Positions 17,498 through 27,029 of a DNA stretch of 64,000 nucleotides are shown in pieces (position 1 is the stretch's first letter; every line of letters begins with the position of its first letter). The stretch covers positions 496,001 to 560,000 of the forward strand of contig NC_012438.1 in assembly GCF_000021545.1 (NCBI RefSeq), read 5' to 3'. The notes under the pieces were generated by a model that saw nothing but the letters and a program-made list of their open reading frames with translations, did no database searches and was not told the origin of the DNA. The translations under genes and the position numbers were made by a program. The DNA comes from Sulfurihydrogenibium azorense Az-Fu1. GTDB taxonomy: Bacteria > Aquificota > Aquificia > Aquificales > Hydrogenothermaceae.

Positions 17498-18243
17498 TTA
17501 AAAGCCTCTGGGTCTATACTTTCTACTTTCATTATTCCGTGTAGGGCGTTGGATAAAAATATAAGATTTGCACCTTTTAAATCTTTTAAATTAAACTCTC
17601 CTTCTATAACGACAAATCCTTGATTTTTTCCCTCTTCTAATATCTTCTTTCTTGATATACCCTCTAACACACCACACTCTAATGAAGGAGTGTATAGGTA
17701 TCTACCTTTTATCCAGAAAATGTTAGCAGATGAAGTCTCAGTTATACAATCATCTTCATTTAAGATAATTGCATCAAAAAACCCTTTTTCTTGTGCATAC
17801 CTTTTTACTAAAATATTTCTAAGGTAGTTAGTTGATTTGATTTTTAGTAATGGGTCTTTACTGTGAACTTTGTAAGGAGAGATAGTTAAGGTAATAGGAG
17901 TATTTATTGCTTTATAAGGTTTTACAACCACTAAAAGATTACTTTTATAGGGTTGTAAAGGGTAGTAAGAATTACCTTCTGACAGTAAAATTGTTTTTAT
18001 GTACAGGTCTTTATCTTCTATTGAGTTTACGGCCTGATTAATATAGTAAAGGTAATCTTCTTTAGTTATAGGAGGTATTTTTAAGAAAGAAGCTCCTTTT
18101 ATAAGTCTTTTGTAGTGGTAGTCTATGTACTTAGGAAGTTTTTCTTTGTATCTAAAAGTTTCAAAGACTCCTTCTCCATACATTAAAGGTCTTAAAAGTG
18201 ATAAATCGTTAAAAGGTTGACCATTTAAAAAAAACTTTTCCAT
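17494..18243 (-). CDS. Class IV aminotransferase (aminodeoxychorismate lyase/PabC-like)
   Basis: A 249-residue PLP fold-type IV enzyme. GEGVFETFRY opens the domain, NYLRNILVKRYAQEKG is the region around the PLP-binding lysine, CITETSSANIFWIKGRYLYTP is the strongly conserved ETSSxNIF segment, and GVLEGISRKKIL follows. Short length without the extra residues of branched-chain aminotransferases favours 4-amino-4-deoxychorismate lyase (folate pathway), but D-amino acid aminotransferase cannot be excluded. No pabA/pabB is nearby. It overlaps dacB by 4 bp and heads the long minus-strand block. Confidence 0.82.
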   Translation of the reverse strand: MEKFFLNGQPFNDLSLLRPLMYGEGVFETFRYKEKLPKYIDYHYKRLIKGASFLKIPPITKEDYLYYINQAVNSIEDKDLYIKTILLSEGNSYYPLQPYKSNLLVVVKPYKAINTPITLTISPYKVHSKDPLLKIKSTNYLRNILVKRYAQEKGFFDAIILNEDDCITETSSANIFWIKGRYLYTPSLECGVLEGISRKKILEEGKNQGFVVIEGEFNLKDLKGANLIFLSNALHGIMKVESIDPEAFK

Positions 18244-18309
18244 GCAAATCCCTCAATTTAAATAAATTTTATTTTACCAGATATATTAGAATTTGTTTGA
18301 AAGATTTGG

Positions 18310-18590
18310 TTAAAGTTCTAAATCTTTATATATATCTTTTCTTCTATCAATTCTTAGTATTAAAATTATTAATTTGTCTTCTTCAACTTCAAAATTGCTC
18401 TAATTTTTTTGGATATTACATATCTGTAGTATTTATCATAGCCTTGAAGTTTTTTAACTTTTTTAGTTTTTCTTAAAATTTCAAAATTTTCTGCTAGATA
18501 TTTTAATTTTTCCGCTATAAAAACTTTTTCATTGTTTGAAAAATTTTCTAAGTCTTTTTCTGCTATCTCAGATATTAAAAGTTTATACAT
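18310..18590 (-). pseudogene. RelE/ParE-type toxin gene broken by a frameshift
   Basis: The first 73 codons read as a RelE-family mRNA interferase (LISEIAEKDLENF, then KVKKLQGYDKYYRY) up to RAIL near 18394, then hit a premature stop at 18369. The expected C-terminus (VEEDKLIILILRIDRRKDIY followed by KDLEL) is present immediately downstream in another frame, ending at 18310. Restoring one A in the minus-strand sequence GAAGTTGAAG (to GAAAGTTGAAG) joins them. The lost tail holds the Arg-Arg...Tyr residues expected at the active site, so the truncated product should be inactive. It overlaps the antitoxin gene by 8 bp. Confidence 0.85.
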
Positions 18591-18810
18591 TTATCCCTAA
18601 TTTCTTGAATACTTCATCAGCTTCCTTAACTTTAATCTTTCCTTCTTTTATTCCTTTACTTACCCTTTCTGCAATCATTCCATCTATATAGTCAAGATAA
18701 AAATCCAAAGCTTTTTCAATTATTTTACTTTGAGATACCTCTAAGATTTTGGATAAAGTTTCAAGCTCTGTTGCCAATTTTTTTTCAATGTTTATAGTTT
18801 TTTTAGCCAT
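18583..18810 (-). CDS. Ribbon-helix-helix antitoxin of a RelE-type pair
   Basis: 75 residues. The N-terminal half (KTINIEKKLATELETLSKILEVSQSKIIEKALDFYL, seen as a strand followed by two helices) fits a ribbon-helix-helix DNA-binding domain with the SxSxIIxxAL pattern. The acidic/basic C-terminal half (GKIKVKEADEVFKKLGINV) would wrap the toxin. It precedes and overlaps the toxin reading frame, the usual order. The antitoxin reading frame is intact although its toxin partner is frameshifted. Such antitoxins normally repress their own promoter. Confidence 0.85.
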   Translation of the reverse strand: MAKKTINIEKKLATELETLSKILEVSQSKIIEKALDFYLDYIDGMIAERVSKGIKEGKIKVKEADEVFKKLGINV

Positions 18811-18942
18811 ATTTTACACCTTTTTAAAAGTTATAATTACATAATATACTCCAGCTTCGTATGAGCTGCAATACCTCATTCATACTTCTATCCGAAAAAT
18901 TTTATCACACTTCATAAACAATGTTTGATGGTTTTTCATATC

Positions 18943-19554
18943 CTAAAGCTGGTTAAAGTTAAGTATATCCAGATATTCCCATTCTCTATAAGCCATTGCG
19001 TAGATTTTGTTTTTTGTTAGTATATTTACAGTGTTTTCGTCCATAGATAAAGAGGCTAAGATTGGTACTATTTTATAATCTTTATACTCTGGGAAAGCCT
19101 TTTTAAACTTTTCGATCTTTTCAAAAACATCTTCTATAAACTTTCCCCTAAAAGTAGTTTTTACTTCTATCAAAAACGCTGTCTTACAGGAATTACTAAC
19201 TGCAATAACATCAAACTCTGTATGAATATTTTCTTCGTTGACTTCAACGTTTACCAATTTTTTCTCGATATTACACTTAAAGTACTTTTCTAAAACAGGT
19301 CTTGTAGCTGGGGATATTATATCTTCAACTATAGTTCCCATCTTGTTAGACAACTCTCCCCATTTTTTATTCATTTCTTTTATTTGCTTGTTAACTTCCT
19401 GTTTGTATTCTCTTATTTGTTTATCAACCTCTTGTTTGTATTCTTTCATCTCTTTAGCTAAACTTTGTAACTCCATTTCTGTTTTTTGTTGAATGTAAAC
19501 TAATCTCATCATCATCTCTTCTAGTCTGGATACCTTTTCTTCAAGAATTTCCAT
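18943..19554 (-). CDS. Coiled-coil protein with PD-(D/E)XK nuclease-like C-terminus (DUF3782-like)
   Basis: 203 residues. The N-terminal 75 form a heptad-rich coiled coil with an internal repeat (KEYKQEVDKQIREYKQEVNKQIKEMNKKW, quoted as KEYKQEVDKQI and REYKQEVNKQI). The C-terminal half has the strand pattern of a restriction-like fold: TEFDVIAVS supplies a D and IEVKTTFRG supplies the ExK. Families of this design occur in many copies in thermophilic bacteria and cyanobacteria and have no proven function. It stands alone between a toxin-antitoxin remnant and the DUF4105 gene, with 115 bp or more on either side. Confidence 0.7.
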   Translation of the reverse strand: MEILEEKVSRLEEMMMRLVYIQQKTEMELQSLAKEMKEYKQEVDKQIREYKQEVNKQIKEMNKKWGELSNKMGTIVEDIISPATRPVLEKYFKCNIEKKLVNVEVNEENIHTEFDVIAVSNSCKTAFLIEVKTTFRGKFIEDVFEKIEKFKKAFPEYKDYKIVPILASLSMDENTVNILTKNKIYAMAYREWEYLDILNFNQL

Positions 19555-19669
19555 ATATTTTTCCTCCGAAGGTTATGATGATTAAATTTAATTCTTTTCT
19601 AATTATCTTCAAACTCTATTATATCATCTTCTTTTAGGTGATTTTCCTTAGGTTTTGAGTTAAAGATTT

Positions 19670-21559
19670 TTAGAAATTTTTAGTTAGGTTTAAAAAGAAA
19701 TTTGTTTTATTTTTGTGATTGTCCTTTAGATAGTCTAAGGTTAGAATTAGCTGAAGATTTGATTTTAGGTTTATTACATGGTTTAAAGATAATATATTAT
19801 ATGATTGTTTTGAGTTAAACTGGTTAAACATGTACTTATAAGATAGTACGGATTTCATATTAAAAATTTCGTAAACTATCAGTCCTAATTCTGGATATGT
19901 ATATGGATATAAAGTGTTTTTGCCATATCCAATACCTACATTTTGTAAAAAAAAGATGTAAAAGTCTTTATGAGGATTTAAAGTTATTCCTAAACCTGTA
20001 GAAGTAAAAAGAGATAACTTTGGATCTAACTTTTGGTAATGATTTTCTAAACCGATTTTAAAGTTGTAAGATAAACCACCAGTAAGTAAGCTATAAGGTT
20101 TCAAACTGTAAATATGATAAAGGTATATGTGGTCTATCTTAATATTAGATTTGTTGAGTAATAAGCTAAATTCAAAAAGTCTTAAATCTGTTTCAAACAA
20201 AAAAACCTGTCTGTTATTGTCCAAAATTGTATTATAAGTTGGAGTAAAAACCAAATGTAAATAATCTTTATCATTAAATCTAGAGTATCCTAAACTTACT
20301 TTACTATTTAATGGAGCATTGTATGGATTTTTGTAGTTTGTTAAATCAATAGTATATCCTTTTATTGAGGGTATACATGAAGAAAGTTCTTCTGCTTGAG
20401 TGTTAGATATACGTTCTTTTCGCTTTAAAAAGGTTATATAGTTTTCATAGAGGTTGGCTATGTAAAATTTATACTCAAAATTTGTATAATTTGTATTTTC
20501 AAACAGGGAATTATCACAATGACCTAGAGATATACTCTTTTTTATTTTCTTTAAATCCTTAAAAGATATTTTATCTTCAAGTATTCGTATTAACCATTCA
20601 TCAGTAGGAATCAATTCTGCTTCGTCTATAAGGGATACTTTTTTGGCTATTCTTATTACATCCCTTGGTGATATCCAACTTTGTTTTTCTTCCAACATTT
20701 TTGGATCTGCTATTGATAATATATAGTATATTACTGTCGCACAATTATATTCTGTAAAGTAGTATTTAGTTTTAACATCTTTTAATTCCCATATGTGTAA
20801 ACGTATAATTTCCTTTTTTTCATCATTTAGATCTTTAAGAGGAAACTCCCATATAACACGTTCTTCATCCAATAGATATCTACTTATAAATTTTCTATAA
20901 GGTTTTAGAGAAAAAAAACTATCCATTCCTGTGATAGTACTTTTTACTAAAAGTTTAATAGGGTTAACTGTATCTATAACTGCAAAGTAAGAAACTGCAT
21001 GTTCAACATATATACCTTCTTTGTTATAACCTGTCAATTTTAAAAAAACATGTCCCATCATACTGCTTGGATTTTTAATATCTTCTGCAGCAAACACTAG
21101 TGTAATTTTGTCCACTGATACCTTTTCCAGATACGTATTGAGATCTTTACATTTTACTTCTGGAATGAGATCGTTTAACTCTGGTATATTTAATTTTAAC
21201 CAGTACAGTCTTGCTGGGAATTTACAAACAGGATTTGAATTTTCTTCTAAATCTTTGTTGTTTAAAAGAGCTTCTACTGTTAGCTCCATTTCTCTTTTTA
21301 GAGAAAATTTTCCCTCCCGTAAACTAAGTAAAAAATTCTTATCTGTTATAAAGGAATTTTTATTTTTAGGATCATAATGTAAGAGAGCTTTCCATACTGG
21401 ATTTTCATAAAGTTTTAAATTTTCAATTTTTTCTAATATTTTGTTTAGATTTTCCTTTTTAGTATCATAAGCAAAACCAAAATTTACATTAAGAAATAAA
21501 AATAGAAAGAGGAAGGAAGGAATAAAACCCTTCCTTGTAAAGGATAAAATATTTATCAT
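19670..21559 (-). CDS. DUF4105 (Lnb-like) envelope protein with C-terminal beta-rich domain
   Basis: 629 residues with a signal peptide (to about 30). The central region (about 150-300) matches the DUF4105 papain-like domain: SSMMGHVFLKLTGYN provides a His and EYNCATVIYYILSIADP provides a Cys, with EHAVSYFAVID and GMDSFFSLKPYRKFISRY between. The Bacteroides lipoprotein N-acyltransferase Lnb belongs to this domain family, so a similar role is possible but unproven. The C-terminal 200 residues are alternating amphipathic strands, rich in Tyr/Phe and ending in F, as in an outer-membrane barrel. Its ATG overlaps the TGA of the upstream start-less ORF (ATGA). Confidence 0.75.
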   Translation of the reverse strand: MINILSFTRKGFIPSFLFLFLFLNVNFGFAYDTKKENLNKILEKIENLKLYENPVWKALLHYDPKNKNSFITDKNFLLSLREGKFSLKREMELTVEALLNNKDLEENSNPVCKFPARLYWLKLNIPELNDLIPEVKCKDLNTYLEKVSVDKITLVFAAEDIKNPSSMMGHVFLKLTGYNKEGIYVEHAVSYFAVIDTVNPIKLLVKSTITGMDSFFSLKPYRKFISRYLLDEERVIWEFPLKDLNDEKKEIIRLHIWELKDVKTKYYFTEYNCATVIYYILSIADPKMLEEKQSWISPRDVIRIAKKVSLIDEAELIPTDEWLIRILEDKISFKDLKKIKKSISLGHCDNSLFENTNYTNFEYKFYIANLYENYITFLKRKERISNTQAEELSSCIPSIKGYTIDLTNYKNPYNAPLNSKVSLGYSRFNDKDYLHLVFTPTYNTILDNNRQVFLFETDLRLFEFSLLLNKSNIKIDHIYLYHIYSLKPYSLLTGGLSYNFKIGLENHYQKLDPKLSLFTSTGLGITLNPHKDFYIFFLQNVGIGYGKNTLYPYTYPELGLIVYEIFNMKSVLSYKYMFNQFNSKQSYNILSLNHVINLKSNLQLILTLDYLKDNHKNKTNFFLNLTKNF

Positions 21560-21834
21560 TTACATTGAATTTCAACTTTGTTGTCATACTCCCACATTGC
21601 ATTTGTTGCATAGTCTGTAGTGGACCCTATTACGCCTACTATGAAAATACTAGCAAAGAATACTGGGTTTATTTTCTTTTGTAAAACTACCTCTTTTTGT
21701 GCACATTGTTGATCTAATACTTGTAAAACTTTGTCTTTATTTTCTCTTTGGACAGTAGCTACTGCAGGTGTTTTATATGTTTGTTCATCTACTTTAAAAG
21801 GAACCTCAGTTTTACCAACTGAAGTAACGTTGAT
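21556..21834 (-). pseudogene. Start-less 92-codon ORF, possible N-terminally truncated lipoprotein
   Basis: This fills the 316-bp stretch between the DUF4105 gene and tRNA-fMet. The frame opens after an in-frame TAA (21835-21837) with no ATG, GTG or TTG until a Met near the C-terminus, yet the protein looks real: INVTSVGKTEVPFKVDEQ... resembles the PEGA-like 'NGxxxGKTP' segment of small outer-membrane lipoproteins, followed by one hydrophobic stretch (PVFFASIFIVGVIGS) and the DYATNAMWEYD ending often seen after it. Its TGA overlaps the next gene's ATG. Either the 5' end with signal peptide has been lost, or an unusual start (ATC at 21834) is used. Confidence 0.55.
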
Positions 21835-21873
21835 TTAGTGATATATATAATTTTTTTGTTTTATTTTTTTATT

Positions 21874-21951
<78 letters not shown>

Positions 21952-21959
21952 GTGTTATA

Positions 21960-22033
<74 letters not shown>

Positions 22034-22053
22034 GCCTTCCTTTTAATCAGTAG

Positions 22054-22126
22054 TCGGAGTGGCAGGACTTGAACCTGCGACCCCGTGCTCCCAAGGCACG
22101 TGCTCTCCCACCTGAGCTACACTCCG
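22054..22126 (-). tRNA. tRNA-Pro (TGG)
   Basis: 73-nt cloverleaf: acceptor CGGAGTG/CACTCCG (C1 start typical of tRNA-Pro), anticodon loop CTTGGGA giving TGG, T-arm GTTCAAGTC. No CCA is encoded. It is the first of the Pro-Arg-fMet cluster, 43 bp after ppa. Confidence 0.95.
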
Positions 22127-22169
22127 TATTCAAAAGAGATAAATATTATATCTCTTATTTAAACTTTAG

Positions 22170-22697
22170 TCAAGAGTTTTTAAAGTTTTCTATAGATTTT
22201 TGTATATCTTTTTTAGCTTCTTCTGAACCTTTAAAAGATTTAACTTTAACCCACTTTCCAGATTCTAACTCTTTGTAGTGTTCAAAGAAGTGTTTTATCT
22301 TGTTTAAAGTAGCTTCTGGCAAGTCGTTTACTTCTTTTATGTTGTCAAAAGTGTTATCTAACTTTGATACAGGAACAGCTATTATTTTAGTGTCTATTCC
22401 TTCTTCGTCTTCCATCTCTAACATTCCAATAGGTCTGGCTCTTATAACACTTCCCGGAACTACAGGCTCTCTTGATATTACTAAAACATCAGTAGGGTCT
22501 CCATCATCAGCTAAAGTATTAGGTATAAATCCGTAGTTAAAAGGATAGTACATAGCTGTAAATAAAAATCTATCTACAAAAATAGCTCCACTTTCTTTAT
22601 CAACTTCGTACTTTATTCCACTTCCTTGAGGTATTTCAATTACAACGAATATGTCTTCTGGTGGATTTTTACCAGGTGGAATTTTCTTTAAGTCCAT
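22170..22697 (-). CDS. ppa: Inorganic pyrophosphatase (family I)
   Basis: Hydrolyses pyrophosphate to drive biosynthesis. The 175-residue protein shows the family I signatures: [28 protein letters not shown], the metal-binding signature DGDPTDVLV (about 66-74), and [14 protein letters not shown], with [11 protein letters not shown] and WVKVKSFKG toward the end. It lies between tRNA-Asn (upstream) and tRNA-Pro (downstream) on the same strand. Confidence 0.97.
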   Translation of the reverse strand: MDLKKIPPGKNPPEDIFVVIEIPQGSGIKYEVDKESGAIFVDRFLFTAMYYPFNYGFIPNTLADDGDPTDVLVISREPVVPGSVIRARPIGMLEMEDEEGIDTKIIAVPVSKLDNTFDNIKEVNDLPEATLNKIKHFFEHYKELESGKWVKVKSFKGSEEAKKDIQKSIENFKNS

Positions 22698-22732
22698 TTT
22701 TACCCCCTGATTTTAAAAAGATTTTTAAGAAG

Positions 22733-22805
22733 CTCCCGAGGAGGGATTCGAACCCCCGACCAGTCGGTTAACAGCCGACCGCTCTGCCTGCTGAGCTACT
22801 CGGGA
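22733..22805 (-). tRNA. tRNA-Asn (GTT)
   Basis: 73-nt cloverleaf: acceptor TCCCGAG/CTCGGGA with discriminator G, D-arm TAGCTCAGCAGGCAGAGCG, anticodon loop CTGTTAA giving GTT, T-arm GTTCGAATC. No CCA is encoded. It sits 35 bp upstream of ppa and 52 bp downstream of valS. Confidence 0.95.
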
Positions 22806-22857
22806 ACAAATAAGTAATAAATATTATATCATAATCCTGTCAAAATGCAATAACTTT

Positions 22858-25779
22858 TTAACGTTTTAACATCTTTAATGTGTTTAATATCTTATCTCTT
22901 TTGACTTTGAGTTCTTCGTAGAGCTGTTTTTCTTTTTCTACTACATGCTCAGGAGCTTTGTTTACAAAGTTTTCATTATTTAGTTTACTTTCTGATATCT
23001 TTATAGATTTTTCAACTTCTTGAAGTAGTTTTTCTTGTCTTTGAATTTCTTTTTCTATATCTAAAACTCCAGCTAAATCTATGAAACTCTCTCCCAACTT
23101 AGAAACTGTAATCACTTCTGTATCTTGTTTTGAGATATCGGTATCAATAGTGAGGTTTTCTGCCTTTACCAATTGCTTTATTTGGTTGGCTAAGTTATTA
23201 AGTTTTTGTTGTATCTCTTTCGAAGAAAGTTTTATTCTAATGTTTAATTTTCTTGTTGGTTCAATGTTAAAGTCGCTTCTTACCGTTCTTATGCTTGTGA
23301 TAAGTTCTTTTAAGGATTCTATAAAGTTGTAATCTTCCTCAAATACTAAATCTTCTTCATATTGTGGATAAATAGCTATGGCTATAAAGTCTGTTTCTTT
23401 TATTGGTAGATATTGGTATATTTCTTCTGTTATGAAAGGCATTATTGGATGTAAGAGTTTTAAGGATTCTCTTAATACAAAGTTTAAAACGCTTACAGCT
23501 GTTTGTTTTTCTTCTTGAGAGCCTTTATATATTCTTTCTTTTGTAAATTCTATGTACCAATCACAGTAATCGTGCCAGAAAAAGTCGTATATTGTGTTTG
23601 CATATTCGTTATACCTGTAGTTTTCAAGTTCGTTAGATGATTTTTTTACTGTTTTCATAAGAGCTGTTAAAATCCATTTATCTTCAGTTGATAAGTTTAA
23701 CTGTTTTACATCTTTAACTTCTATATTCTGGCTGTTTGTTAAAACAAACTTTGATGCGTTCCATATTTTGTTGGAAAAGTGCTTATAACCTTCTATTCTT
23801 TTTTCTGATAATCTTATGTCTCTTCCTTGGGCTGCCAGTGCCGTAAGGGTAAACCTTAAAGCATCAGCTCCATACTTTTCAGCCATTTCAAGAGGATCTA
23901 TTACGTTTCCTTTTGTTTTGGACATCTTTTCGCCTTTTTCATCTCTTACAAGTGCGTGTATGTAAACGTCGTGAAATGGAATGTTATCGGTAAACTTTGT
24001 TCCCATCATTATCATTCTTGCAACCCAGAAGAAGATTATATCGAAACCTGTTATAAGTAGAGATGTTGGGTAAAAGGTTTTTAGGTCTTGGGTTTCAACA
24101 GGCCAGCCTAAAGTTCCAAAAGGCCAAAGTCCAGATGAAAACCAAGTATCTAAAACATCTTCATCTTGATGAAGGTTTTCACTTCCACATTTTTCACATT
24201 TTAGTATAAGTTGATATCTTTCTTCGTATAACTTTTTAAAGTGATTTGATGTTTCAAGAAGATCTATTAAAGATTGTTTTGATTTTAGTTTATCAGTTTC
24301 TTTTAAAAAGACTACCTTTTCGTAAAACTCTAAGTTCGTTTTATCAGGATGGGTAAAGTTTTGTTTGTTTAAAACCTCCAAAACATCGTCAACACAGAAA
24401 ATTTGACTTATTTTTCCATCTGCGTAGAGATTAAAGATAATCTTCTCATCTAGTGAAGGTAAAAATTCATCGTTGAAGGCGTTTGGACTATCACAGTCTT
24501 TACAGTACCATACAGGAATTCTGTGTCCCCACCATATCTGTCTTGATATACACCACTCTCTAATGTTGTACATCCAGTTAAGGTAAGTCTTTGTCCATCC
24601 TTCAGGAATAAACTTTATTTTTCCTTCTTCTACAACTTTTATAGCTTTTTCTGCTAATTTTTTAGTATCAACAAACCACTGGGTAGAAAGGTAAGGCTCT
24701 ATAACTTCTTTTGACCTTTGGGAGTGTCCTACATTGTGAATATGGTCTTCTTCTTTTTCAAGTAATCCTAACTCTTTTAATTTCTCTACTATTTTTTCCC
24801 GTGCTTCGTACCTGTATAGACCTTTAAACTCTCCTCCATTTTCGTTGATGTAAGCTCCTTCGTCCATAACTATAACCATAGGAAGGTTATGTCTTTTTCC
24901 TAGTTCAAAGTCGTTAGGGTCGTGGGCTGGAGTTATTTTTACAACACCTGTTCCAAAAGCAGGGTCAACGTACTCATCTGCTATTATAGGAATTAAATTA
25001 CTTACTTTGTTTCCGTTTATATCTATCCTTTCTGCTGGAGCTAACGGGAGAATGACTTTTTTACCTATCAGATGTTTATACCTATCATCGTTTGGATTTA
25101 CTGCTACAGCTGTATCACCTAACATTGTTTCTGGTCTTGTGGTTGCTACAGTTATATAGCCACTACCATCTTCTAAAGGATACTTTATATGCCATAGTTT
25201 TCCTTTTTCTTCGTAATACTCAACCTCTAAATCTGATATAGCTGTTCTTTCTTTTGGGTCCCAGTTTACAATATAAGGTGCTTTAAATATTAGTCCTTCT
25301 TTATATAGTCTTACAAAGGCTTCCCTTACTGACCTTGAAAATCCTTCATCAAGGGTAAATCTCTGTCTTGACCAATCACAGGAAGCTCCCAACCTTATAA
25401 GCTGATTTTTTATAGAGTCCCTTGACTTTGGAACCCATTCCCAAACTTTTTTAATGAAATTTTCTCTTCCAAGGTCAAACCTACTTATCCCTTGTTTTTG
25501 AAGTTCTCTTACAACAACCCATTGGGTAGCAATTCCAGCATGGTCAAATCCAGGAAGCCAAAGCGTATTAAAGCCTTTCATCCGTTTGTAGCGGACTATA
25601 ATATCTTGCAGTGTAGCGTTAAGAGCATGTCCTATATGTAGACTTCCAGTTACGTTTGGGGGAGGTAGAACAACACAAAAGTATGGTTTTTCTCCAGTTT
25701 TACCTTTAAAAATAGGGTTTTCTTTATAAACAGAAGACCATTTATTTTCTATTTCAGTATGGTTATACTCTTTCAGCAT
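22858..25779 (-). CDS. valS: Valyl-tRNA synthetase
   Basis: Class I synthetase charging tRNA-Val, 973 residues. PPPNVTGSLHIGHALNATLQD holds the HIGH motif (about 44-47), GEKMSKTKGNVIDP the KMSKS motif (about 620). The CP1 editing domain is visible (TTRPETMLGDTAVAVNP). An insertion-rich zinc-type region (CKDCDSPN ... CEKCGSEN) lies near residues 435-545. The C-terminal coiled coil of valS is present (EIQRQEKLLQEVEKSIKISESKL). argG ends 3 bp upstream, so they are likely co-transcribed. Confidence 0.97.
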   Translation of the reverse strand: MLKEYNHTEIENKWSSVYKENPIFKGKTGEKPYFCVVLPPPNVTGSLHIGHALNATLQDIIVRYKRMKGFNTLWLPGFDHAGIATQWVVVRELQKQGISRFDLGRENFIKKVWEWVPKSRDSIKNQLIRLGASCDWSRQRFTLDEGFSRSVREAFVRLYKEGLIFKAPYIVNWDPKERTAISDLEVEYYEEKGKLWHIKYPLEDGSGYITVATTRPETMLGDTAVAVNPNDDRYKHLIGKKVILPLAPAERIDINGNKVSNLIPIIADEYVDPAFGTGVVKITPAHDPNDFELGKRHNLPMVIVMDEGAYINENGGEFKGLYRYEAREKIVEKLKELGLLEKEEDHIHNVGHSQRSKEVIEPYLSTQWFVDTKKLAEKAIKVVEEGKIKFIPEGWTKTYLNWMYNIREWCISRQIWWGHRIPVWYCKDCDSPNAFNDEFLPSLDEKIIFNLYADGKISQIFCVDDVLEVLNKQNFTHPDKTNLEFYEKVVFLKETDKLKSKQSLIDLLETSNHFKKLYEERYQLILKCEKCGSENLHQDEDVLDTWFSSGLWPFGTLGWPVETQDLKTFYPTSLLITGFDIIFFWVARMIMMGTKFTDNIPFHDVYIHALVRDEKGEKMSKTKGNVIDPLEMAEKYGADALRFTLTALAAQGRDIRLSEKRIEGYKHFSNKIWNASKFVLTNSQNIEVKDVKQLNLSTEDKWILTALMKTVKKSSNELENYRYNEYANTIYDFFWHDYCDWYIEFTKERIYKGSQEEKQTAVSVLNFVLRESLKLLHPIMPFITEEIYQYLPIKETDFIAIAIYPQYEEDLVFEEDYNFIESLKELITSIRTVRSDFNIEPTRKLNIRIKLSSKEIQQKLNNLANQIKQLVKAENLTIDTDISKQDTEVITVSKLGESFIDLAGVLDIEKEIQRQEKLLQEVEKSIKISESKLNNENFVNKAPEHVVEKEKQLYEELKVKRDKILNTLKMLKR

Positions 25780-25782
25780 CTT

Positions 25783-26982
25783 TTACCTCTTGTTTGCTCT
25801 TGCAAATACTTTTAGTGGTAAAGCCCATACTTTTGTAAATGCACCACCTGCTTTATGGTCAAAAGCATCCTTAGGACTGTAGGTTGCAAGGTCTTCACTG
25901 TAAAGAGAGTTTGGAGATTGTCTTCCTACTATTTTAAAGCTTCCTTTATAAAGTTTAACTCTTACTTTTCCGTTAACTATTTTGGCAATTTCGTTGTTAA
26001 AAGCATCTAAAGATTCTCTTAATTTGGAAAACCATAACCCCTCATAAACTAACTTTGCGTAAGGGTGAGATATATGGTCTTTTTTGTAATGATAAGTAAA
26101 TCTGTCTAAAACTATACTTTCAAGGTCATCGTAAGCTGATATAAGGATAAGTCCGGCTGGAGACTCGTAAACTTCTCTTGTTTTTATTCCTACAAGTCTG
26201 TTTTCTACCATATCTATTCTACCAACGCCGTGTTTTCCTGCTATCTCGTTTAAATCCCAAATAAGTTTCCAAAGTTGATCGTACTCTTTTCCGTTTAACT
26301 TAATAGGCGTTCCTTCTTTAAACTCAATTTCTATATACTCTGGAGTATCTGGTGCTTTTTCTGGGGAGACTGTAATCTCAAAAGCATCTTCTGGAGGTTC
26401 TGTCCAAGGGTCTTCCAGTGGACCAGCTTCTATAGCAACTCCCCATAAGTTTCTATCATATGAGTATGGTTTTTCTTTTGTTGCTTTTACTGGAATACCG
26501 TGTTTCATTGCGTAGTCTATCTCTTCTTCTCTTGACTTAAACTCCCATTCTCTTACAGGTGCTAAAACTTCTATATCCGGGTCTAAAGCCCATACAGAAG
26601 CTTCAAATCTAACTTGGTCATTTCCCTTTCCAGTTGAACCGTGTGCTACATAATGAGCTCCTTCTCTATGGGCAACTTCAACTAACTTTTTTGCAATTAA
26701 AGGTCTTGATAAAGATGACAGTAAAGTGTATTTACCTTCGTATAAAGCTGTAGCTCTCATAAGTGGCATACAGTAATCCCTTGCAAACTCTTCTTTTATA
26801 TCATCTATTATAGCCTTTACAGCTCCTGCTTTTAACGCTTTTTCTTCTATCTCAGACAGCTCTTCCCCTTGACCTACGTCAGCTGTATAAGTTATAACTT
26901 CAAAACCTCTGTCTGTGAGCCATCTAACTATTACAGAGGTATCTAATCCTCCTGAGTAAGCAAGTACAACTCTCTTTTTCAT
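25783..26982 (-). CDS. argG: Argininosuccinate synthase
   Basis: Joins citrulline and aspartate with ATP in arginine synthesis. 399 residues with the N-terminal pyrophosphatase loop VLAYSGGLDTSVIVRWL, the segment GSTGKGNDQVRFE (about 115-127), KPYSYDRNLWGVAIEAGPLEDP (quoted in part: YDRNLWGVA), and GRIDMVENRLVGIKTREVYE. No other arg gene is adjacent; it shares a strand with valS and begins about 90 bp from a divergent methyltransferase gene. Confidence 0.97.
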   Translation of the reverse strand: MKKRVVLAYSGGLDTSVIVRWLTDRGFEVITYTADVGQGEELSEIEEKALKAGAVKAIIDDIKEEFARDYCMPLMRATALYEGKYTLLSSLSRPLIAKKLVEVAHREGAHYVAHGSTGKGNDQVRFEASVWALDPDIEVLAPVREWEFKSREEEIDYAMKHGIPVKATKEKPYSYDRNLWGVAIEAGPLEDPWTEPPEDAFEITVSPEKAPDTPEYIEIEFKEGTPIKLNGKEYDQLWKLIWDLNEIAGKHGVGRIDMVENRLVGIKTREVYESPAGLILISAYDDLESIVLDRFTYHYKKDHISHPYAKLVYEGLWFSKLRESLDAFNNEIAKIVNGKVRVKLYKGSFKIVGRQSPNSLYSEDLATYSPKDAFDHKAGGAFTKVWALPLKVFARANKR

Positions 26983-27029
26983 AAATTTTGTCCTCCAGTA
27001 TGTTAAAAAATTTTTAAACTATTATACCA

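Noticed and set aside
18811..18942. Spacer before the antitoxin gene considered as a CRISPR repeat or small RNA
   Set aside because: Only a weak 5-bp hairpin (CAGCT/AGCTG) is present; no repeated unit and no terminator.
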